The notes below the pieces were generated by a model. It searched no databases. It had not been told where the DNA came from and worked only from the letters and a program-made list of their open reading frames with translations. A stretch of DNA of 64,000 nucleotides from Pigmentiphaga kullae (GTDB lineage Bacteria; Pseudomonadota; Gammaproteobacteria; Burkholderiales; Burkholderiaceae_B), in the NCBI RefSeq assembly GCF_004216695.1, contig NZ_SGXC01000001.1, positions 744,001 through 808,000 of the forward strand, given 5' to 3'. Made by a program: the position numbers and the translations under genes. Shown here in pieces: positions 25,267 to 34,103 of this stretch (the stretch's first letter is position 1; each line of letters opens with the position of its first letter).

Positions 25267-26594
25267 GCCACTCCCCCGCATCCTGCCCCACCTTCGGTCA
25301 TCAAGGCCTTCCAGGCCACGAACTGGTTGCGTATGGGCAGCTCGCTCGTGCCGTTGACGGCGACTTTCCCGCCCGGGATGTCCCGGTCGGTGCCACAGTA
25401 ACGGTGCATGCTGACCCAGTCCCCGCCGTCGAGCCGGTTGCCTTTCTGCACCCGGGTGTACAGCTCCACGTCGTCGGGCATCACATTGGACGACGGGGAA
25501 TTGATGGTGTTGGCGTAAGTCACGGCGCGCTCGAACACGGCCTCGGGCGCCCCCTTGAGCCGAAAGGTGACGATCTCGACCAGGGTGCGATCGACCGCGA
25601 CGGGCCGGATGACGCGGAACTGCTGGAACACCGTATGGGGCGACCCGCTGCCGTAGATGATGGTGTTGTGCAGGTTCATGCCCAGTATTTCCCGCGCCCG
25701 CGCCTCGCCCACCGCGGCGGCCAGGCTTTCATGGTGGGCACGGCTGGTCGGATCCCGGTCCGCGCCGCCGGGATCGAAGATCCCTTCCATGTAGCCGTGC
25801 CCGTGGTCGAAGGCGTGCACCGCCAGCTTCTCCCAGAACTGGTAGGGCTCGCCGTTGCCCGCCATGATGTGCAGCACGAACGGCATGTCCCGGCCGGCCA
25901 TCGAGGCCTCGTACTCGTCGCGGGCCGCGACGACGGAGGACTCGTGCGTGACCGCGGCATGCATGGTGTCGTGCAGGTTTTCGTAGAAAATCTTCCAGTT
26001 GGAGTTCTGCCAGACGCGGAACACGCCGCCGGCCACCTCCACCTCGCCCACAGGCGAGCGGTCGCACAGATTGTCGATCGCCGCCTTCGCCCCGCCCAGG
26101 AAATCCACCAGATCGTCGCCGCCCTGGGCCAGGCTGGCGAAGACAAAGCCTCGATAACTGGCCACGCGGGCGACGCGCCGCAGCCAGAACGCCTCGTCGG
26201 CGGGATCGAAGGCCGTGCCTTCGTAGCCGGCCCGCAGCGGCGCCGACAGCATCGGGCCGTGGAGCCTGAACGTCCAGGCGTGGTAGGGACAACGGAAATG
26301 CCGGTCCACGTGCCCGGCGCCCGGCGGCACGATCTGCGCGCCCTTGTGCGGACAGCGGTTGTACAGCACGTGGGGCTTGCCATCCGCCGCCCGTACCAGG
26401 ATGACGTCCTGCCGGCCGATGCGGCTCGTCAGATAATCGCCGGCTTGCGGGATCTGGCTTTCGTGCCCGACGTAGACCCATACGCGGCCATAGATGCGCT
26501 CCATCTCCAGGTCGAATATGCCGGGGTCCACATAGACCGCGCGGTGCACCTTGTCCGGCTTGACCATGTCAGCCAGTTGTTCGTTCGTGTACAA
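25263..26594 (-). CDS. Rieske aromatic-ring-hydroxylating dioxygenase alpha subunit, TTG start
   Basis: 443 residues. The Rieske [2Fe-2S] ligands are Cys81/His83 (CPHKGAQ) and Cys102/His105 (CPYHAW). The mononuclear iron site is ENLHDTMHAAVTH with bridging Asp209 and ligands His212 and His217. It inserts both atoms of O2 into an aromatic ring to form a cis-diol. The sequence style is like benzoate/anthranilate/salicylate-type oxygenases. The start is deduced from AAGGAG six bases before TTG at 26594; the longer frame to 26612 also begins with TTG but contains the ribosome site. No dedicated reductase or Rieske-type ferredoxin lies in the operon. Confidence 0.92.
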   Translation of the reverse strand: MYTNEQLADMVKPDKVHRAVYVDPGIFDLEMERIYGRVWVYVGHESQIPQAGDYLTSRIGRQDVILVRAADGKPHVLYNRCPHKGAQIVPPGAGHVDRHFRCPYHAWTFRLHGPMLSAPLRAGYEGTAFDPADEAFWLRRVARVASYRGFVFASLAQGGDDLVDFLGGAKAAIDNLCDRSPVGEVEVAGGVFRVWQNSNWKIFYENLHDTMHAAVTHESSVVAARDEYEASMAGRDMPFVLHIMAGNGEPYQFWEKLAVHAFDHGHGYMEGIFDPGGADRDPTSRAHHESLAAAVGEARAREILGMNLHNTIIYGSGSPHTVFQQFRVIRPVAVDRTLVEIVTFRLKGAPEAVFERAVTYANTINSPSSNVMPDDVELYTRVQKGNRLDGGDWVSMHRYCGTDRDIPGGKVAVNGTSELPIRNQFVAWKALMTEGGAGCGGVA

Positions 26595-26621
26595 CACAAT
26601 CTCCTTACGCAAGGATTCCTG

Positions 26622-27854
26622 TCAGTCCTTCCCTTCGCTTTTCGCCCAGGACTGCATCAAGACGTTCGACGGCAGGCTTTCATCCAGCAGCTTGGCCGCC
26701 GTTTCCCGGCCCGCCACCGGCAGGCCCGCGGGATCCAGCACGCCGATCTGCACCAGCACCGACGCCTGGTCCCAGTAGATATGCTCGTGGCAGAGCTTGT
26801 CGCCGCGGAACTTGACGACCGCGACCAGCGGAATCTCCACGTAGCGGCCGGTGGGCGCGATGCCGGGCAGCATCCATTCGATCTCTTCGTCGTGGGTGAA
26901 GCAGAACAGCTGCTCGTCCACGATCTGGGTCGCGCCCACGGTGCGCGAAATGGGAACGAGCCGCGTATCCTTGGGCGTGGACGGAATGAAGTGATGCTTG
27001 TAGAAGCGATGGAGCTGCCGGGCGCCGACGCCGCCGGTCAGGGTGGGGATATGGTTGACGTAGGGCTCGGCCACCATGGTGCGCATGGTCTCGGCCGCGT
27101 CGCGCACCTCGAACTCCAGCTCGGTATGGCGGTCCCACAGCGCCGACAGGTCATAGCGGGGCCCGATGTGCTCGTGCAGGAACGCAATCGTGCGTTCGTA
27201 GCTGACCAGGGCGGCGGGCTTGCGGTAGAGCGGGCTGCCCTCGCGGGCGAACGCGTGGTCGGCGTCCGGATAGCGGTGCACCCGGGCATCGGGCGATCCG
27301 GCCAGGTGCGCGGCGATGCGCGCCACCGTCGCGGGCGGACAGTAACGGTCGGCGTCGCCGAAATGCAGCATGAGCGGCCGCGCCGGCGGATGGTCCAGGT
27401 GCGCCTCGATACCCACGCCGTAGAAACCCGCGGCGCAATCGACCAGCGCCCCGGCGGCGGCCAGATAGGCCAGCCGGCCGCCCAGGCAGTAGCCCACCGC
27501 CGCCACCTGCCCCGTCGTCGCGGGCGACTCCCGCAGCGTCCGCGCGGCCAGCGCGACGTCGGCCAGGCCGACGTCTACGTCGAATCGTTCCAGCAGCGCG
27601 AAAGCCTGCGCGTGGTCCTCTTCGCCGTAGCCCAGATCGACCCCCGGCCGGATCTGCGAGAACAGGTCCGGAACCAGCACCACGTATCCCTCTTCGGCAT
27701 AGCGTTCGGCCAGCTTGCGCATGGTCTCGTTGACGCCGAAGATCTCGTGGCACAGCACCAGCCCGGGGCCATGGCCGGAAGCCGGCATCGCGCAGTACGC
27801 CGACGTTGCCGACCCGTCCGGGCGGGTCATGGGAATCGTGGTCTGGTGCTTCAT
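26622..27854 (-). CDS. Dienelactone hydrolase fused to a SnoaL-like domain
   Basis: 410 residues in two domains. Residues 1 to about 235 are a dienelactone hydrolase: Glu37 (CHEIFGVN), nucleophile Cys123 (GYCLGG), Asp in FGDADRYCPP and His in DADHAF. Residues from about 250 form an NTF2/SnoaL-like domain (LHRFYKHHFIPSTPKDTRLVPISRTVG, then KLCHEHIYWDQASVL). The hydrolase opens lactones from ring-cleavage routes; the added domain may be a second catalytic or ligand-binding module. First gene of the minus-strand operon, 27 bases before the Rieske alpha gene. Confidence 0.88.
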   Translation of the reverse strand: MKHQTTIPMTRPDGSATSAYCAMPASGHGPGLVLCHEIFGVNETMRKLAERYAEEGYVVLVPDLFSQIRPGVDLGYGEEDHAQAFALLERFDVDVGLADVALAARTLRESPATTGQVAAVGYCLGGRLAYLAAAGALVDCAAGFYGVGIEAHLDHPPARPLMLHFGDADRYCPPATVARIAAHLAGSPDARVHRYPDADHAFAREGSPLYRKPAALVSYERTIAFLHEHIGPRYDLSALWDRHTELEFEVRDAAETMRTMVAEPYVNHIPTLTGGVGARQLHRFYKHHFIPSTPKDTRLVPISRTVGATQIVDEQLFCFTHDEEIEWMLPGIAPTGRYVEIPLVAVVKFRGDKLCHEHIYWDQASVLVQIGVLDPAGLPVAGRETAAKLLDESLPSNVLMQSWAKSEGKD

Positions 27855-28012
27855 GGGACCGCCTCGTTCGATGCCGATGCCGAACTATAGGCAGCGGCCC
27901 CCGGGCCGGTCTCGCCGCTTCAGGCCACGGATATCCGAAGCTCGCCACGATCTGGCGCGTTGCGGGGCGGCGGCTGCACGCCCCATGTCGTCCGGTTATG
28001 GCCCATACGCAA

Positions 28013-28066
28013 AACGACTTGCCGGACCCGCGGCGGGCTGCGAAAGTCCCCTCAACGACTTGCCGG
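28013..28066. promoter_or_regulatory. 13-bp direct repeat in the divergent promoter 27855-28107
   Basis: AACGACTTGCCGG occurs at 28013-28025 and again, identical, at 28054-28066: 41 bases apart, close to four helical turns. It lies 42 bases upstream of the Bug start at 28108 and could reach the divergent hydrolase promoter. Direct repeats of this size and phase are typical of AraC-family sites; the AraC protein at 22283-23284 is a candidate. The remainder of this 253-base gap shows only GC-rich sequence without a clear promoter. Confidence 0.5.
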
Positions 28067-28107
28067 GCCAACCCAAGACGACCACGGTTCAAGCAAAGGA
28101 GACATCC

Positions 28108-29082
28108 ATGACCTTCACGTTCGGGAAACTGGCGCTGGCCGCCACGCTTGCCCTGGCCGCCATCGGCGCGCGGGCGGAGACCTGGCCGGCACGCCCGGTG
28201 CGCATCATCGTGCCGTACAACGCCGGCACGCCGCCCGACATCAGCAGCCGCATCATCGCGCAGAAGCTGACCGTCAAGCTGGGCCAGACCTTCTACGTCG
28301 ACAACAAGCCCGGCGCCTCGGGCAGCCTGGCGGCGGGCGACCTGGACCGCTACCCGGCCGACGGCTATACCGCGATGACGCTGCTGACCCCGGTGGTGGT
28401 CGGACCGGCGCTGCTGTCCTCGTTCAAGAAAGACTTCGCCCGCGACTACGCGCCCGTCGGCCAGTACGACTGGACCTACAGCGTGCTGGTCGTCACGCCG
28501 TCCCTGCCCGTGCACGACGTGAAAGGATTGATCGAACTGCTGCGCGCCAAGCCCGATACCTACAGCTTCCCCTCGGGCGGCTACGGCACGCCGGCGCACC
28601 TGGCGGGCGAGCTCTTCAAGCAGCGCTACGGCGTCACGGCCACCCACGTGCCCTACAACCAGTTCACGGCCGGACTGGCCGACCTGGTGGCCGGCCGGGT
28701 GAACTTCATGTTCCTGACCAGCACGGTGGCGGCGGCGCAAGTCCAGGGCGGCAAGGTCAAGGCGCTGGCCATCGCCTCGCGCGACAGCCGGCTGCCCGGC
28801 CTGCCCGACGTGCCGACCATGGAGGAACAGGGCTTCAAGGGCTTCGACGTGCGCAACTGGGACGGCTTCGTCATGCGCAAGGAAACGCCCAAGGACGCGG
28901 TGGCCGGGTTCACGCGGGCGCTGAACCAGATCCTGGCCGATCCCGAGACGCGCAAGGCGCTGGCCGACGCGGGCGCCGACCCGGTCCCGAACACCACTGC
29001 GGAACAGTTCGGCGCGCTGATCGCCAGCGAGCAGGCCCGGCTGACGGACCTGGTGCGCCAGACCGCCATCAAGATCGACTGA
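28108..29082 (+). CDS. Bug-family periplasmic solute receptor
   Basis: 324 residues. Signal peptide to about residue 23 (AIGARA); the mature chain starts with ETWPARPVRIIVPYNAGTPPDISSRI and has DNKPGASGSLAAG and PADGYTAM. AAAGGAGA lies 6 bases before the ATG. First gene of a plus-strand operon with a sulfatase, a XylT-like ferredoxin and a catechol 2,3-dioxygenase, so its ligand may be an aromatic sulfate ester or the released phenol. No TctAB partner nearby. Confidence 0.93.
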   Translation: MTFTFGKLALAATLALAAIGARAETWPARPVRIIVPYNAGTPPDISSRIIAQKLTVKLGQTFYVDNKPGASGSLAAGDLDRYPADGYTAMTLLTPVVVGPALLSSFKKDFARDYAPVGQYDWTYSVLVVTPSLPVHDVKGLIELLRAKPDTYSFPSGGYGTPAHLAGELFKQRYGVTATHVPYNQFTAGLADLVAGRVNFMFLTSTVAAAQVQGGKVKALAIASRDSRLPGLPDVPTMEEQGFKGFDVRNWDGFVMRKETPKDAVAGFTRALNQILADPETRKALADAGADPVPNTTAEQFGALIASEQARLTDLVRQTAIKID

Positions 29083-29100
29083 CTTCTTCCGGATACCAGG

Positions 29101-30654
29101 ATGCGCAACGTCCTTTTCATCATGTGCGACCAGCTGCGGGCGGACTACCTGTCCTGCTACGGCAGCCCCTGGCTGCGCACGCCCAACATGGACGCCCTGG
29201 CCGCGCGCGGCGTGGCCTTCACCCAGGCCTACGTGCAGTCGGGCGTCTGCGGACCGTCGCGCATGTCGTTCTACACCGGGCGCTATCCGTCCTCCCATGG
29301 CGCGACCTGGAACTTCATCCCCATGCCCATGAGCGAGCTGACGGTGGGCGACTACCTGTCGCAGGCCGGCCGCGCGCTCCACCTGGCGGGCAAGACCCAC
29401 TTCGAGCCCTCGGCCGAGGCGACGGCGGCCTGGCGCGGCGGCGCCTCCGGCCGTTCCGCCGCCAGCCTGCTGCAAGGCGGCTTCGAGGTGGTCTGCCGGC
29501 ACGAAGGCGACCTGCCCACCGGCAAGGAAGACTATCGGCGCTACCTGGAATCGGCCGGCTACGCGGGCGACGACCCCTGGCTGCAGCATGCCAACTCCGG
29601 CCGCCATCCGGACGGCTCCGTCGCCAGCGGCTGGCAGATGCGACACGCGCACCTGGCCGCCCACGTGGCCGAGCCGCATTCGGAAACCGCCTACGTCTCG
29701 AACGCCGCCATCGATTTCATCCGCCGGCATCGCGACGAGCCCTGGTCGCTGCACCTGTCCTACATCAAGCCTCACTGGCCCTACATCGCGCCGGCGCCCT
29801 ATCACGACATGTACCGCCGCGCCGAGCAGGCGCCCATCCGGCGCAACCGCGCCTCCGAGGCCGCCGAGCACCCGGTGCTGGCCGCGTACCGCTCGCACGA
29901 CGAATGCCGCAGCTTCGACCAGGAAGACGTGGTGCGCCACGTGCGCCCGGCCTACATGGGCCTGATCCGGCAGATCGACGACCACCTGGGCCGCGTGCTG
30001 GAAGTCCTGGAGCAGACCGGGCAGACCGACCGGACGCTGATCGTCTTCACCTCCGATCACGGCGATTTCCTGGGCGACTACGGCTTCGGCGAAAAGGAAC
30101 TGTTCCACGACGTCGTCCAGCGCGTACCGCTGATCGTGGTCGATCCGTCAGCCGCCGCCGACGCCACGCGCGGCACGCGCGACCGGCGCTTCGCCGCCGC
30201 GGTGGACGTCGCGCCCACCATCCTGGACGCGCTCGGCCTGCCCGCGCAGGCCCATCGGGTGGAAGGCCGCTCGCTGCTGCCGCTGGTACGCGGCGAAGCG
30301 GCGGACGACTGGCGCGACTGCGTCTTCAGCGAACTGGACTATGCGACGCGGCGTGCCCGGCATGTGCTGGGCCGGCCCCGCGACGCCGACTGCCGGGGCT
30401 GGATGGTGCGCACGGCGGACTGGAAGCTGGTGGCCTGGAACGGCTACCGCCCGCAGCTCTTCCACCTGGCCGAAGACCCGGACGAGTTCCACGACCTGGG
30501 CGCGGACCCCGCCTTCGAACCGGTGCGGCAATCGATGTCCGCGCGGCTGCTGGCGCACCAGTTGACGCTCAAGCGCCGCATCGCCGTGGACCTCGACCGC
30601 ATCGAAGCCATGACCGACAACCTGCCGCCGGGCATACACATCGGCCAGTGGTAA
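29101..30654 (+). CDS. Sulfatase/phosphonate-monoester-hydrolase-like enzyme with C-G-P-S-R motif
   Basis: 517 residues. The formylglycine Cys is residue 50 in C-G-P-S-R followed by MSFYTGR, a fully canonical motif. Metal-site motifs are FIMCDQLRADYLSCYG and FTSDHGDFLGDYGFGEKELF. Length and motif style are close to bacterial phosphonate monoester hydrolases, promiscuous enzymes that also cleave aryl sulfates, so the native ester is uncertain. No signal peptide, predicted cytoplasmic. It starts 18 bases after the Bug stop and precedes the ferredoxin by 19 bases, so it is in the catechol meta-cleavage operon, where it could release a phenolic from its conjugate. Confidence 0.87.
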   Translation: MRNVLFIMCDQLRADYLSCYGSPWLRTPNMDALAARGVAFTQAYVQSGVCGPSRMSFYTGRYPSSHGATWNFIPMPMSELTVGDYLSQAGRALHLAGKTHFEPSAEATAAWRGGASGRSAASLLQGGFEVVCRHEGDLPTGKEDYRRYLESAGYAGDDPWLQHANSGRHPDGSVASGWQMRHAHLAAHVAEPHSETAYVSNAAIDFIRRHRDEPWSLHLSYIKPHWPYIAPAPYHDMYRRAEQAPIRRNRASEAAEHPVLAAYRSHDECRSFDQEDVVRHVRPAYMGLIRQIDDHLGRVLEVLEQTGQTDRTLIVFTSDHGDFLGDYGFGEKELFHDVVQRVPLIVVDPSAAADATRGTRDRRFAAAVDVAPTILDALGLPAQAHRVEGRSLLPLVRGEAADDWRDCVFSELDYATRRARHVLGRPRDADCRGWMVRTADWKLVAWNGYRPQLFHLAEDPDEFHDLGADPAFEPVRQSMSARLLAHQLTLKRRIAVDLDRIEAMTDNLPPGIHIGQW

Positions 30655-30673
30655 ACCTCTCGCAAGGAATCCC

Positions 30674-31030
30674 ATGCATCCGGCCGAGCAGCGCTTCGAA
30701 GTCCATATCCTCGACACGGGCGAACGCTATGCCTGCGGCGGCTCGCAGACACTGCTGGCCGGCATGGAGGCGCTCGGCCGCAAGGGCATTCCGGTCGGCT
30801 GCCGCGGCGGCGGCTGCGGCGTATGCAAGAGCCGGATCGTACGGGGCGACTACCACGCCGCGAAGATGAGCCGCGCCTGCGTCAGCGCCGACGAGCTGGC
30901 GGCCGGCGTGGTGCTGGCCTGCCGCGTCGTGCCGCGCAGCGACATCGAGATCGAAGCGCTGGACAGGATGCGGCGCTGCGTGACCCGTCATTTGACGCCG
31001 GCGGCCCGGCCGCCTGCACCCCCTACCTGA
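30674..31030 (+). CDS. xylT: Plant-type [2Fe-2S] ferredoxin, XylT-like
   Basis: 118 residues. Cluster ligands Cys43, Cys48 and Cys51 (VGCRGGGCGVCKSR) and Cys83 (LACRVV) give the C-x4-C-x2-C...C spacing of chloroplast-type ferredoxins. Immediately upstream (22 bases) of a XylE-like catechol 2,3-dioxygenase, it matches the xylT-xylE arrangement known from meta-cleavage operons, in which the ferredoxin re-reduces the inactivated iron of the dioxygenase. Its C-terminal tail (ARPPAPPT) is Pro-rich. It is unlikely to serve the Rieske dioxygenase, which normally uses a different ferredoxin or a reductase domain. Confidence 0.87.
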   Translation: MHPAEQRFEVHILDTGERYACGGSQTLLAGMEALGRKGIPVGCRGGGCGVCKSRIVRGDYHAAKMSRACVSADELAAGVVLACRVVPRSDIEIEALDRMRRCVTRHLTPAARPPAPPT

Positions 31031-31052
31031 CAACGACAGCAAGGAGACCATC

Positions 31053-31997
31053 ATGGCGATCACAGGAGTGATGCGGCCGGGACACGTTTGCATACGGGTT
31101 CTGGAGATCGAGCCGGCGGTACGGCATTACGTCGATACCATCGGACTCAGGGAGGTCATGCGCGACACCGCCGCCGACGGCAGCGCGCGGGTGTTCCTGA
31201 AAGCCTGGGACGAAGCGGACCACCACAGCGTGGTGCTGCGCGAGGCCGATGAAGCCGGCATGGATTACATGGGCTGGAAAGTGGACTCGGAAGCCACGCT
31301 GGACAAGCTCTCGGCCGATGTCGAGGCCAGCGGCCTGGCGACCGACATGGGCTGGATCAGGGAAGGCGAGCATCCGATGACGGGACGGCGTTTTCGCTTC
31401 ACCGTTCCGACGGGGCACGTGATGGAGCTGTACGCGCACCGCGAGACGCCCGGATGCGCGGTGGGCTACCTGAACCCCGATCCGTGGCCGGACGACATGC
31501 ACGGCATGGGCGCGCGCCGCTTCGACCACTGCCTGCTGTACGGCGACGACCTGGCAGGCACCTTCAAGCTTTTCACCGAGGTGCTGGGCTTCAACCTGAC
31601 CGAGGCGGTGGTGGCCGGGCCGGACGAGCAGATGATAGGCGCCTTCCTGAGCTGCGCAACCAAGGCCCACGACGTGGCCTTCATCCAGCAACCGGTCAAG
31701 AACAAGCTGCATCACGTTTCGTTCCTGCTGGACAACTGGGGCGAAGTGCTCAAGGCGGCCGACATCATCTCCAAGCGGCGCGTATCGCTGGACATCGGGC
31801 CGACGCGCCATGGCATCACGCGCGGCGAAACGGTGTACTTCTTCGATCCGAGCGGCAACCGCAACGAGGTGTTCGCCGGCGGCTATACCTGGTACCCGGA
31901 CAAGCCGGTGATCAAGTGGACGGCCGAGGAGCTGGGCACGGGCATCTTCTATCACGACCGCAAGCTCAACGAGAAATTCCTGAGCGTGTTTACCTGA
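31053..31997 (+). CDS. xylE: Catechol 2,3-dioxygenase
   Basis: 314 residues, two-domain extradiol dioxygenase. Fe(II) ligands are His159 (RRFDHCLLYG), His220 or His221 (KLHHVSF) and Glu272 (GNRNEVF). The C-terminal segment with DIGPTRHGITRGETVYFFDPSG and FYHDRKLNEKF closely follows classic XylE/DmpB enzymes. It cleaves catechol next to the diol to give 2-hydroxymuconic semialdehyde. AAGGAGA precedes the ATG. The downstream meta-pathway genes (semialdehyde dehydrogenase or hydrolase, hydratase, aldolase) are not in this operon and are not evident elsewhere in the window. Confidence 0.94.
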   Translation: MAITGVMRPGHVCIRVLEIEPAVRHYVDTIGLREVMRDTAADGSARVFLKAWDEADHHSVVLREADEAGMDYMGWKVDSEATLDKLSADVEASGLATDMGWIREGEHPMTGRRFRFTVPTGHVMELYAHRETPGCAVGYLNPDPWPDDMHGMGARRFDHCLLYGDDLAGTFKLFTEVLGFNLTEAVVAGPDEQMIGAFLSCATKAHDVAFIQQPVKNKLHHVSFLLDNWGEVLKAADIISKRRVSLDIGPTRHGITRGETVYFFDPSGNRNEVFAGGYTWYPDKPVIKWTAEELGTGIFYHDRKLNEKFLSVFT

Positions 31998-32160
31998 GTC
32001 GCGCGGGCGCGTATCCTCGCCCTCCTGACTGTATCTGGCGCCTGCCCCGCGAGACGATCATGAACCTGGATTCCGCCCCCGTCGCCGCGCCGTCCGCGCG
32101 CCCGCATGACTGCCGGGACCAGGCGGGCGGCGCCCGGCCGACGCCGCGTCCGGCCTGAAC

Positions 32161-33069
32161 ATGCAGCTCCACCAACTCCGGGCCTTCGTGGCGGTGGCCG
32201 AGGCAGGCGGCATCAGCGCCGCGGCCAAGCTGCTGGACGTGACGCAGCCCGCCATCACGCGGGCGCTGCAACAACTGGAACTGTCGGTGGGCGCCACGCT
32301 GCTGACGCGGTCGGCGCACGGCATCGAACTGACCCCCTACGGGCAGGCCCTGCTGGAACATGCCCGACTCATCGTGCGCGCGGCGGCCGACGCGCACACC
32401 CACATCCGGCAACTGGCCGGCGACTTGTCGGGCAAGCTGTCCATCGCTTCTTCAGCGGCGCCATTCGCGCTGGTGGTGCCACGGGCGATCGAGACCATGC
32501 GGCTGCGCTTCCCCGACGTCTACATCCATCTCCAGGAAGCCACCTACCCCACGGTCATGGACCTGTTCCGCGAGAAGGGCCTGGACTTCGCCATCGGTCC
32601 GCTGCCCGCGGGCGGCCCCGGCGAAGGCTACCGGCACGACCCGCTGTTCACGCTGGACCTGGTGGTGGCGGTGCGGCGGGGCCATCCCAAGGCGCGGGCC
32701 AGATCGCTGCGGGCGCTGGCCGACGTGCCCTGGCTGGTCACCGGCCCCGCCGACGGACCGGGCATGGTCATCCGGCAGTCCTTCGTCGACGCCGGCCTGC
32801 CGCCGCCCCAGTGCGTCATGCACTGCGAATCCGTGGGCGGCGCCATCCAGATCATCGAGCACGGCAACATCGCCAGCTTCGTGCCGCGCTACCTGGCCGA
32901 GGAAGCCCGGGCCGCGGGCCGGCTGGCCATCGTGCCGGTGGCCGAGGCCCTGCCGTCGCTGACCATCTCCGCCTTCATGCCGGCGCAGAAGATCCTGAGC
33001 CCGGCGGGCCAGGCGCTGTATTCGGCCATCCACAGCATCAGCCGCAGCCTGCGGCCCCCAGGCGCCTGA
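32161..33069 (+). CDS. LysR-family transcriptional regulator
   Basis: 302 residues. The N-terminal helix-turn-helix MQLHQLRAFVAVAEAGGISAAAKLLDVTQPAITRAL is followed by the two-lobed effector domain. It reads in the same direction as both flanking operons: 163 bases after catechol 2,3-dioxygenase and 110 before the TauD-type gene. A possible 32-codon open frame (32060-32158) ends 2 bases before its ATG but has only a weak ribosome site. It probably controls either the meta-cleavage operon or the TauD/hydroxyacid oxidase operon. Confidence 0.92.
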   Translation: MQLHQLRAFVAVAEAGGISAAAKLLDVTQPAITRALQQLELSVGATLLTRSAHGIELTPYGQALLEHARLIVRAAADAHTHIRQLAGDLSGKLSIASSAAPFALVVPRAIETMRLRFPDVYIHLQEATYPTVMDLFREKGLDFAIGPLPAGGPGEGYRHDPLFTLDLVVAVRRGHPKARARSLRALADVPWLVTGPADGPGMVIRQSFVDAGLPPPQCVMHCESVGGAIQIIEHGNIASFVPRYLAEEARAAGRLAIVPVAEALPSLTISAFMPAQKILSPAGQALYSAIHSISRSLRPPGA

Positions 33070-33178
33070 CCCCCCGGTTGTTTTCGTTCAGGAAATAACA
33101 AGTTTGCGCCCGGCGGGGTGTCCAAACCGGCCGTCGGTGCCTACCATTTCGCCATCGATCAGCCAGACAGGACTCAAG

Positions 33179-34096
33179 ATGACGGATATCGCCCCCACCG
33201 GAAAGATACTCGGGGCCACGGTGCGCGGCCTGGACCTTTCCCGGCCGCTTGCCGAGCAGGATTTCGCCGCGCTGCTGGCGGCGCTGGGCGCGCACGGCGT
33301 CCTGCGCTTCCCGGCGCAGGCGATCACGCCGGCGCAGCTGCGGGATTTCTCGGCCCGTTTCGGCGGCCTGCAGCGGACGGTGTCCGACGCCAACGAACCC
33401 GGTATTCCCGAGGTCAGCATTCTTTCCAATATCGTCGAGAACGGCAGGCCGATCGGCATCGCCGACGCCGGCCAGGACTGGCACACCGACATGTCCTACA
33501 ACCCGACCGTGGGTTTCGTGAACGTGCTGCACGCCCTGAAGGTGCCGCGCCGCGACGGCCGCGCGCTGGGCTCGACCAGCTTCGCCAACATGCACGCCGC
33601 CTACGAAGACCTGCCCGCCGACGTCAAGCGTGAACTGGACGGCGCCACCGCCGTGCACGACTTCAACAAATTCTGGGAGAACATGCGGGCGCGGCCGGGC
33701 AGCGAGCGGCCGCCGCTTTCGCCTGAACAACGGGCCAAGCGCCCCCCTTCGACGCATCCGGTGTTCCTGGCGCACCCCATTACCGGCCGCAAGGTGCTGT
33801 ACTGCAATCCCGGCTACGCCATCCGGATCAACGAACTCGATGCGCACCGCAGCGACGAGATGCTGGAATTCCTGTTCGCGCACCAGTTGCAGGCCAAGTA
33901 CCAGTACACGCACGAATGGACCGAGGGCGACGTGCTGATGTGGGACCACATCGGCACGCTGCACAACGCCTGGCCCGACTACCTGCCCCACGAGCACCGG
34001 CTGATCAAGCGCTGCCAGGTCATGGCCGACCGCATCTTCGACCCGGCCTTCCTGCCGACCGCGATCCGCCCCGCGCGCGCCGCGGCCGCGCACTGA
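33179..34096 (+). CDS. TauD/TfdA-family Fe(II)/2-oxoglutarate dioxygenase
   Basis: 305 residues. The facial triad begins with His102 and Asp104 (WHTDMSY); the distal His is in GTLHNAWPD and the 2-oxoglutarate-binding Arg is in HRLIKR. Members hydroxylate taurine, 2,4-D, alkyl sulfates and similar compounds, releasing sulfite, a phenol or an aldehyde. AGGA lies 5 bases before the ATG at 33179; the frame is open further upstream, but no better start is seen. It leads an operon with an FMN hydroxyacid oxidase, an FAH-family protein and a SnoaL-like protein. The alkyl-sulfate option is attractive given the sulfatases nearby. Confidence 0.88.
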   Translation: MTDIAPTGKILGATVRGLDLSRPLAEQDFAALLAALGAHGVLRFPAQAITPAQLRDFSARFGGLQRTVSDANEPGIPEVSILSNIVENGRPIGIADAGQDWHTDMSYNPTVGFVNVLHALKVPRRDGRALGSTSFANMHAAYEDLPADVKRELDGATAVHDFNKFWENMRARPGSERPPLSPEQRAKRPPSTHPVFLAHPITGRKVLYCNPGYAIRINELDAHRSDEMLEFLFAHQLQAKYQYTHEWTEGDVLMWDHIGTLHNAWPDYLPHEHRLIKRCQVMADRIFDPAFLPTAIRPARAAAAH

Positions 34097-34103
34097 GCGC
34101 GCC

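Noticed and set aside
27151-30108. Open frame of almost 3 kb on the minus strand
   Set aside because: It spans the divergent promoter and covers the DLH gene out of frame plus the Bug and sulfatase genes in antisense; low-complexity His/Gly/Arg-rich product.
32060-32158. 32-codon open frame ending 2 bases before the LysR start at 32161
   Set aside because: Could be a leader peptide, but the ribosome site is weak and the product has no features; not enough to annotate.
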